Positions 1 through 4,243 of a stretch of 8,798 nt of DNA are shown piece after piece; the stretch's first letter is position 1, and every line of letters starts with the position of its first letter. The stretch covers positions 1-8,798 of the forward strand of contig CALISI010000056.1 in the NCBI GenBank assembly GCA_938041695.1. Reading direction: 5' to 3'. Origin of the DNA: an uncultured Actinomyces sp. Its GTDB lineage: Bacteria > Actinomycetota > Actinomycetes > Actinomycetales > Actinomycetaceae. A program made the position numbers and the translations under genes. The notes below the pieces were generated by a model. The model was not told where the DNA came from and searched no databases. It worked only from the letters and a program-made list of their open reading frames with translations.

Positions 1-24
1 CATCTTGCGCTTGGGAACTGCCAT
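1..24 (-). CDS. rpmF: 50S ribosomal protein L32, N-terminal 8 codons only (partial)
   Basis: The minus strand from base 24 reads MAVPKRKM, the characteristic start of bacterial L32, a small protein of the large ribosomal subunit; the gene runs off the left edge. A GAGGAG Shine-Dalgarno (bases 34-39, minus strand) sits 9 bases before the ATG, which supports this start. The part that would show whether this is the zinc-binding (CxxC) or zinc-free L32 paralogue lies outside the window. In many bacteria rpmF follows a yceD (DUF177) gene; here the space upstream on the minus strand is only a 175-base gap and then the divergent yigZ-family gene, so this copy appears to be transcribed from its own promoter. 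Only eight residues are visible, so the identification rests on a short but distinctive match. Confidence 0.85.
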
Positions 25-65
25 GTCTTACCGCTCCTCTTCTTTCTCGACGACTATTCTGATCG

Positions 66-84
66 GTGCGCCACGCGGGCGCAC
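66..84 (-). promoter_or_regulatory. Perfect 7-bp hairpin upstream of rpmF
   Basis: GTGCGCC (66-72) and GGCGCAC (78-84) are exact inverse complements around a 5-base loop, 42 bases upstream of the rpmF start codon. If rpmF transcription starts to the right of base 84, this forms a leader hairpin ahead of the Shine-Dalgarno. No T-tract follows in either direction, so a simple terminator is unlikely. The rest of the 25-199 gap shows no convincing -35/-10 pair for rpmF; TAGTCT on the minus strand (105-100) is a weak -10 candidate that would place the hairpin near the 5' end of the transcript. A role is inferred only. Confidence 0.4.
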
Positions 85-187
85 GGCGACAACCCGACAA
101 GACTACCACGAACAGCGCGCTCAAGCACATCGCGATGCCTTCCGTGCCTGCGATCCTGGTTACAGACGGACATGCTCTTGCTCTCGT

Positions 188-199
188 TAGACTGGGCGC
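188..199 (+). promoter_or_regulatory. -10 hexamer of a probable leaderless promoter for the yigZ-family gene
   Basis: TAGACT (188-193) fits the actinobacterial -10 pattern TAnnnT and ends exactly 6 bases before the ATG at 200, so transcription would begin at or next to the start codon. No Shine-Dalgarno-like sequence lies in front of this ATG, as expected for a leaderless mRNA. I see no good -35 at normal spacing; TTACAG at 160-165 would need a 22-base spacer. Confidence 0.5.
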
Positions 200-856
200 A
201 TGTCCGTTCTTCGCACGCTCGCCTCCGGCACTCTCCTCACCCACGAGATCGAGATTAAGCGTTCCCGGTTTATCACGACGCTCGCCAGGACGGACACCCC
301 CGAGGAGGCACGCGAGCTCATCGACGCCGTCAAGTCCGAGCACCCGCAGGCGCGCCACAACTGCTCCGCCTACCTGATCGACCCGCCGGACGCCGCTCCA
401 CTGCAGCATTCGTCGGACGACGGCGAGCCCTCAGGCACGGCAGGTACTCCCATGCTCGAAGCCCTGCGCGCGTCCGACACGTGGAACGCCACTGCCGTCG
501 TCACGCGATACTTCGGCGGGATTCTCCTGGGCGGAGGCGGCCTCGTGCGCGCCTATTCCACGTCCGTCTCCGAGGCCGTGGCTCGCGCCCCCATCGCCTA
601 CCTCGTCGGGCGCGACGTCCTCGAAACCCAGCTGGATCCCGGGGACGCGGGTCGCATCGAGTCCGAACTACGAGCCCGCGGGGCCACGATCGTGGACACG
701 ATCTGGGGGGCCGACGTCACGCTGCGCATTGCGATCGATCCGAGCGACCGAGACGCCATTGACGCATGCCTGGCCCAGGCCTCGTCGGGTGTCGCAAAGT
801 TTCGCTACGTGGAAACACGGCGAATTGAACTAGACGAGGCTCCGAGCGCGGGATGA
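200..856 (+). CDS. YigZ / IMPACT (UPF0029) family protein
   Basis: This 218-residue protein matches the bacterial YigZ family, a cytoplasmic family related to eukaryotic IMPACT whose biochemical role in bacteria is not settled. The N-terminal domain (about residues 10-125) carries the family hallmarks: an EIKRSRF stretch near residues 18-24, the SDDGEPSGTAGTPML motif at 72-86 and the glycine-rich VTRYFGGILLGGGGLVRAYS block at 101-120. Residues from about 140 to 205 correspond to the small ferredoxin-like C-terminal domain (DUF1949) usual in the family, and total length is typical. The ATG at 200 is chosen because the conserved region begins shortly after it and a -10 hexamer sits just upstream; there is no ribosome binding site. 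It is divergent from rpmF, and its stop lies 37 bases before the cysK start, so read-through into cysK is possible. Nothing suggests a functional tie to cysteine synthesis. Confidence 0.9.
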   Translation: MSVLRTLASGTLLTHEIEIKRSRFITTLARTDTPEEARELIDAVKSEHPQARHNCSAYLIDPPDAAPLQHSSDDGEPSGTAGTPMLEALRASDTWNATAVVTRYFGGILLGGGGLVRAYSTSVSEAVARAPIAYLVGRDVLETQLDPGDAGRIESELRARGATIVDTIWGADVTLRIAIDPSDRDAIDACLAQASSGVAKFRYVETRRIELDEAPSAG

Positions 857-893
857 CAATTCAGGGGTACACCTGCCTATGGAAGGACCCCTC

Positions 894-1826
894 ATGGCTC
901 GCGTTGCCTCCACCGTTGCCGATCTGATCGGCGCCACCCCCCTCGTCCGCATTAACCACGTGGCCGGCGACGGCGTCGACGTGGTCGCCAAGGTCGAGGC
1001 TTTCAACCCCGCCTCCTCCGTGAAGGACCGTATCGCCCGCTCGATCATCGACGCAGCCGAGGCTGCGGGTGCCCTCGCCCCCGGCGGCACCATCGTCGAG
1101 GCCACCTCCGGCAACACGGGTATCGCCCTGTCGATGGTGGGTGCTGCTCGCGGCTATAAGGTCGTCATCGTCATGCCCGCCTCGATGTCCGTTGAGCGCC
1201 GCGCGATCGTGCGCGCCTTCGGCGCCGAGCTGGTCCTCACCGACCCGAAGGGTGGCGTCTCCGCCGCCGTCGCCGAGGCCGAGCGCATCGCATCCGAGCG
1301 TCCCGGTGCCATCATCGCCTCCCAGTTCACCAACCCCGCAAACCCGGCCGCCCACGTGGCGCACACCGGCGAGGAGATCTGGGCCGACACCGACGGCCAG
1401 GTCGACGTGTTCGTCGCCGGCGTCGGCACGGGCGGAACGATCTCGGGCGTCGCGAAGGTCCTCAAGGAGAAGAACCCGAACGTGCGCGTCATCGCCGTGC
1501 AGCCCGCCGAGTCTCCCCTGCTGACCGGCGGCACCCCCGGCCCGCACGGCATCCAGGGCCTCATGCCCAACTTCGTGCCCGAGACCTACGACGCTTCCCT
1601 GGTAGACGAGGTCATCTCAGTCGAGACCGCCAAGGCACTCGAGTTCGCTCGCCGCGCGGCCGCCGAAGAAGGCCTGCTCGTGGGCATTTCCTCGGGCGCT
1701 GCCCTGGCTGGTGCGGCCGCCGTCGCCGCCCGTCCCGAGCTGGCCGGCACAAAGATCGTCACACTTCTGCCCGACACGGGTGAGCGTTACCTCTCGACCG
1801 CGCTGTTCGCCGGCCTCGAGGACTGA
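894..1826 (+). CDS. cysK: Cysteine synthase A (O-acetylserine sulfhydrylase)
   Basis: This cytoplasmic PLP enzyme replaces the acetyl group of O-acetyl-L-serine with sulfide to give L-cysteine. The protein has 310 residues, the usual CysK length. Visible hallmarks are the PLP-binding lysine K44 in NPASSVKDR, the substrate-binding loop TSGNTG (71-76), the phosphate-binding GVGTGGT loop (177-183), the SSGA segment near 267 that contacts the cofactor, and the C-terminal LPDTGERYLST. An in-frame ATG exists at 879, but the ATG at 894 has a good Shine-Dalgarno (GAAGGA, 882-887, 6-base gap) and gives the typical MARVAS...IGATPLV start, so I chose it. The gene is followed 93 bases later by cysE, the enzyme that makes its substrate. 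A cystathionine beta-synthase is a related fold, but length and lack of CBS domains favour CysK. A hairpin lies between it and cysE and may alter their expression ratio. Confidence 0.96.
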   Translation: MARVASTVADLIGATPLVRINHVAGDGVDVVAKVEAFNPASSVKDRIARSIIDAAEAAGALAPGGTIVEATSGNTGIALSMVGAARGYKVVIVMPASMSVERRAIVRAFGAELVLTDPKGGVSAAVAEAERIASERPGAIIASQFTNPANPAAHVAHTGEEIWADTDGQVDVFVAGVGTGGTISGVAKVLKEKNPNVRVIAVQPAESPLLTGGTPGPHGIQGLMPNFVPETYDASLVDEVISVETAKALEFARRAAAEEGLLVGISSGAALAGAAAVAARPELAGTKIVTLLPDTGERYLSTALFAGLED

Positions 1827-1847
1827 TCTGCCGCAGTTCACGCGCTA

Positions 1848-1880
1848 AGGTGGCCTCGGATGGAATATCCGGGGCCACCT
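1848..1880 (+). promoter_or_regulatory. Strong hairpin (14-bp stem) between cysK and cysE
   Basis: AGGTGGCCTCGGAT (1848-1861) pairs with ATCCGGGGCCACCT (1867-1880) over 14 positions, with a single T-G wobble and a 5-base loop (GGAAT). It starts 22 bases after the cysK stop and ends 27 bases before the cysE Shine-Dalgarno. The bases after it (GTGCGTTCCC) are not a T-tract, so it does not look like a canonical intrinsic terminator, although actinobacterial terminators can lack T-tracts. It could act as a partial terminator or attenuator, protect the cysK mRNA 3' end, or mark a processing site; the choice cannot be made from sequence. Confidence 0.6.
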
Positions 1881-1907
1881 GTGCGTTCCCGACCCAGACG
1901 ACCATCC

Positions 1908-1913
1908 AGGAGG
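1908..1913 (+). promoter_or_regulatory. Ribosome binding site that fixes the cysE start (GTG)
   Basis: AGGAGG is a perfect Shine-Dalgarno core, 6 bases before the GTG at 1920. This decides the start: an in-frame ATG at 1860 would add 20 arginine/proline-rich residues, has no such site, and falls inside the intergenic hairpin. Confidence 0.85.
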
Positions 1914-1919
1914 ACCGAA

Positions 1920-2564
1920 GTGAAGCTCACCGTACGCGCCCTGTCGAAGACCCTATCAAGCGCCCTACCCACCAAAGCGCTCGGGCTCTTCCGCGAGGAC
2001 CTTGTGACGGCTCAGCGCCGCGATCCTGCGGCCACCTCCGCCCTGGAGATCGCCCTGACGTACCCGGGCGTGCATGCCCTCTGGACCCACCGCGTCTCCC
2101 ACGCCCTGTGGACACATGGCGCGCGAACCCCCGCACGCGTCTTGTCTTCCATGGCCCGCGCCATCACCGGCGTGGACATCCACCCCGAGGCCACCATCGG
2201 GCGACGGGTCTTCATCGACCACGCGACGGGTGTGGTCATCGGACAGACGGCCGAGGTCGGCAACGACGTCGTCATCTTCCACGGAGTCACTCTCGGCGGC
2301 GTCGCCATGACGCCGGGCAAGCGCCACCCCACCGTCGGAGATCACGTGATGATCGGCGCCGGCGCGAAGGTCCTGGGCCCCATCACCGTGGGCACCGGCG
2401 TCAAGATCGGCGCGAACGCCGTCGTCGTCAAGGACGTACCCTGCGGGACCGTCGCGATCGGCGTGCCCGCGCGCCTGCTCCCCAAGCCCGAGAAGGACAC
2501 GCGCGACCGCGACCTGATCGTCGATCCCAACTACTTTTTCGAGGAGCCCGCCCTCTACATCTGA
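1920..2564 (+). CDS. cysE: Serine O-acetyltransferase (short EpsC-type CysE)
   Basis: This enzyme transfers acetyl from acetyl-CoA to L-serine, making the O-acetylserine used by CysK. From the GTG at 1920 it is 214 residues, the short form common in Gram-positives, lacking much of the N-terminal helical region of the E. coli enzyme. The N-terminal helical part (about 1-80) includes YPGVHALWTHRVSHALW. The left-handed beta-helix of hexapeptide repeats follows (about 84-185), with the catalytic pair expected at D86 (GVDIHP) and H101 (DHATG) by alignment to E. coli D143 and H158, and the LGG..M.PGKRHPTVGD.V.IGAGA active-site loop at about 125-149. The last residue is isoleucine (ALYI), as needed by CysE tails that insert into the CysK active site. 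The adjacent cysK supports the call; the pair is likely co-transcribed unless the hairpin between them terminates. Cysteine feedback inhibition is usual in the family. Confidence 0.95.
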   Translation: MKLTVRALSKTLSSALPTKALGLFREDLVTAQRRDPAATSALEIALTYPGVHALWTHRVSHALWTHGARTPARVLSSMARAITGVDIHPEATIGRRVFIDHATGVVIGQTAEVGNDVVIFHGVTLGGVAMTPGKRHPTVGDHVMIGAGAKVLGPITVGTGVKIGANAVVVKDVPCGTVAIGVPARLLPKPEKDTRDRDLIVDPNYFFEEPALYI

Positions 2565-2614
2565 GGGATATTCGCCCTCGTCACCGGTGGTCTGTGAGAA
2601 TCCGTTCAAGAGCC

Positions 2615-2643
2615 GTGACAAAGTGAGCGCCCTCACCTATAGT
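2615..2643 (+). promoter_or_regulatory. Strong sigma-70-type promoter of the GNAT gene
   Basis: GTGACA (2615-2620) and TATAGT (2638-2643) are separated by exactly 17 bases and differ from the TTGACA/TATAAT consensus at one position each. The -10 ends 6 bases before the ATG at 2650, so the predicted transcript starts at or next to that ATG and would be leaderless. It is the best-defined promoter in the window and shows that the acetyltransferase gene is transcribed independently of cysKE. Confidence 0.75.
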
Positions 2644-2649
2644 TGGTTT

Positions 2650-3141
2650 ATGGAAGCTCGAACTCTACATGCCCCACTGGACGCGTTGTCAGCGGCGAAT
2701 CGCCCCCAGGGTATTGAGATCGCCACGCTCACAACATTCGACATCCCCGCGCTCGCGGTGCTCACCCTCGAGGCGTACGACGACGACGTCACGCCTGAGG
2801 CGCTCATGGAAACCTCCGAGGAACTACGCCTGACATTCGAGGGCGCATTCGGGGCGACCACGGAAGACTCGTTCATCGGCGCGTGGGACGGGGGGACGCT
2901 CGTCGGGGCAATCCTCGTCGTGCGTGAATCCCCCTGGGATGATGCTCCCGACGGGCCTTTCGTGGTCGACCTGATCGTCGCCCCCGATTACCGAAGGCGC
3001 GGCATCGCGACAGCCCTCGTCTCCGAGGTCGCCACGCGCTGCTCGCAGTGGGGATTCGATTCCCTCGCCCTGCGCCTCGACAGGCGTCACGGCGGAGCCC
3101 GCGAACTCTACTCGGTTCTCGGATTCGAAGAGATCGCCTGA
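2650..3141 (+). CDS. GNAT-family N-acetyltransferase, substrate unknown
   Basis: The 163-residue product has a single GNAT domain over about residues 22-163. Motif A is clear: beta strand VVDLIVAPDYRRRGIATALV (105-124) with the acetyl-CoA pyrophosphate-binding R/QxxGxG/A signature RRRGIA (115-120). The C-terminal LALRLDRRHGGARELYSVLGFEEI resembles motif B, where an N/H-x-x-A...Y...GF pattern is normal. The start is set at ATG 2650 because the promoter at 2615-2643 would not transcribe the alternative upstream GTG at 2587, and those added residues do not look conserved. There is no Shine-Dalgarno, consistent with leaderless translation. It follows cysE by 85 bases but has its own promoter, so a cysteine-related substrate is not implied. 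Ribosomal-protein, small-molecule or antibiotic acetylation are all open. Confidence 0.88.
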   Translation: MEARTLHAPLDALSAANRPQGIEIATLTTFDIPALAVLTLEAYDDDVTPEALMETSEELRLTFEGAFGATTEDSFIGAWDGGTLVGAILVVRESPWDDAPDGPFVVDLIVAPDYRRRGIATALVSEVATRCSQWGFDSLALRLDRRHGGARELYSVLGFEEIA

Positions 3142-3149
3142 CATAGGGC

Positions 3150-3181
3150 GGGGAGTGCGAGCCTGTCGGCGCGCACTCCTC
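3150..3181. terminator. Bidirectional terminator-like hairpin between convergent GNAT and nei genes
   Basis: GGAGTGCG (3152-3159) pairs with CGCACTCC (3172-3179), and an inner GCC/GGC stem (3161-3163 with 3168-3170) closes a 4-base TGTC loop after one A-G mismatch; G3150/C3181 and a G-T wobble extend the base. It lies in the 58-base gap between the stop codons of two convergent genes, where a shared terminator is expected. There is no clear T-tract on either side. Confidence 0.6.
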
Positions 3182-3199
3182 TGACGCGTGTTCGCGCGC

Positions 3200-4237
3200 T
3201 CAGCGCTGGCAGGACGGACACCAGAACAGGCGTCGGTTCTGCATGAGCGCCTCGCGGATCGGCGTCCCACAGCGCAGGCACGGCCGGTCCGTACGGTGAT
3301 ACACGTACCAGCGCGAGGCCTCCTCGTCCCCCTCGATCGGAGGATTGGGGGCCTCCTCCGGGTCCATCGTGTCCAGGCGACCAGCGGCCAGGCCGCGGTT
3401 CATAAGGTCGCAGATGAGGACCCACAGCTCGCGCAAGCGCTTGACGGAGATGTTGGCGCCCTTACGGTGAGGCGAGATGCCCGCGAGGAACAGGGCATCG
3501 GCGCGGTAGATGTTGCCCACGCCCGCGATGATCGACTGATCCATGACGATCTCGCCGATCGCGCGCTTCTTGGAGTGGGCGACCTGGGCGAAACGTTCCA
3601 TGGCCTCGGCGTTGGAGCGCGCCCCGGCGTCCAGGGGATCCGGGCCCAGCTTCGACTCGGCGGAGATGCGTTCCTCATCCGTGATGAGATCGCAGCGGTT
3701 GGGTCCGATCAGGTCAGCGACCGCGTGGTCGTTATACACGCGTAGGCGCACGGCACCGACCGGCTCGGGCGGCTGCCACTCCCCCACCTTAGCCTCGCCG
3801 AAGCCCGCGCCCCAGCGGGTCTCAGAGTGGCCGTTCCACTCCCCCTTTTGGACGTTGGGGATACGGTGAGCAACGCCGTGGCCCTCGTCGACGACGGTCT
3901 CATCGCCGTTGAAACGCCACCAGCCGTACAAGCCCAGGTGGATATGCACCCAGCGGTCCGGCCACGGGGCGTCTTCGCCGAGGATGGGTTCCCCACTACC
4001 GGCCGCGGCGCCCTCGAGGAGGGTCACCCCGGCCTCGTACGTCTCACCTTCAATGGGCGGGACGAACCCAATGAACATGTGCTTGCCGTGCACGCGCACC
4101 CGCTGCATGACCCAGCCGTCGAGGAGGGCCGCGGAGGAGGCAAAGCGCCCCTGCGGGGACGAGGCCGAGACGATACCCCCGACGAAAAGCTCGTCGAGGG
4201 TACCGGCTAGGCGACGGACTGCATCGCCTTCAGGCAT
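3200..4237 (-). CDS. nei: Fpg/Nei-family DNA glycosylase, Nei1-like (endonuclease VIII)
   Basis: This base-excision-repair enzyme removes oxidised bases and nicks the strand by beta/delta elimination. The start is fixed by the chemistry: MPEGD puts the catalytic Pro at position 2 and Glu at 3. K52 in VHGKHMF corresponds to the conserved lysine of the Nei beta-hairpin. The SSPQGRF (26-32) and VHIHLGLYG (97-105) stretches resemble mycobacterial Nei1 (Rv2464c, from memory). The helix-two-turn-helix region includes QSIIAGVGNIYRADALFLAGISP, and the C-terminal zinc finger CLRCG...CPSCQR keeps its four cysteines. At 345 residues it is longer than the usual 260-290, owing to extra segments around residues 60-95 and 110-155. 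It starts 6 bases after leuS stops, with its GTGAGG Shine-Dalgarno overlapping the leuS stop codon, so the two are probably translationally coupled. Fpg (MutM) is less likely because Fpg proteins start MPELPEV. Confidence 0.93.
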   Translation of the reverse strand: MPEGDAVRRLAGTLDELFVGGIVSASSPQGRFASSAALLDGWVMQRVRVHGKHMFIGFVPPIEGETYEAGVTLLEGAAAGSGEPILGEDAPWPDRWVHIHLGLYGWWRFNGDETVVDEGHGVAHRIPNVQKGEWNGHSETRWGAGFGEAKVGEWQPPEPVGAVRLRVYNDHAVADLIGPNRCDLITDEERISAESKLGPDPLDAGARSNAEAMERFAQVAHSKKRAIGEIVMDQSIIAGVGNIYRADALFLAGISPHRKGANISVKRLRELWVLICDLMNRGLAAGRLDTMDPEEAPNPPIEGDEEASRWYVYHRTDRPCLRCGTPIREALMQNRRLFWCPSCQR

Positions 4238-4243
4238 GCGACC

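Noticed and set aside
879..893. CysK start at the upstream ATG 879.
   Set aside because: The ATG at 894 has a well-spaced GAAGGA site and yields the usual N-terminus; the upstream ATG has no good site.
861..1547. Open frame on the minus strand opposite cysK.
   Set aside because: It is rich in Gly, Asp and Val repeats typical of antisense high-GC frames, and cysK is unambiguous on the plus strand.
1860..1919. N-terminal extension of CysE from the ATG at 1860.
   Set aside because: The extra residues are Arg/Pro-rich and non-conserved, the ATG lies in a hairpin, and a perfect Shine-Dalgarno precedes the GTG at 1920.
2563..2579. Hairpin GAGGG/CCCTC at the cysE stop as a terminator.
   Set aside because: The stem is only 5 bp with a 7-base loop, includes the stop codon and has no T-tract; too weak to annotate.
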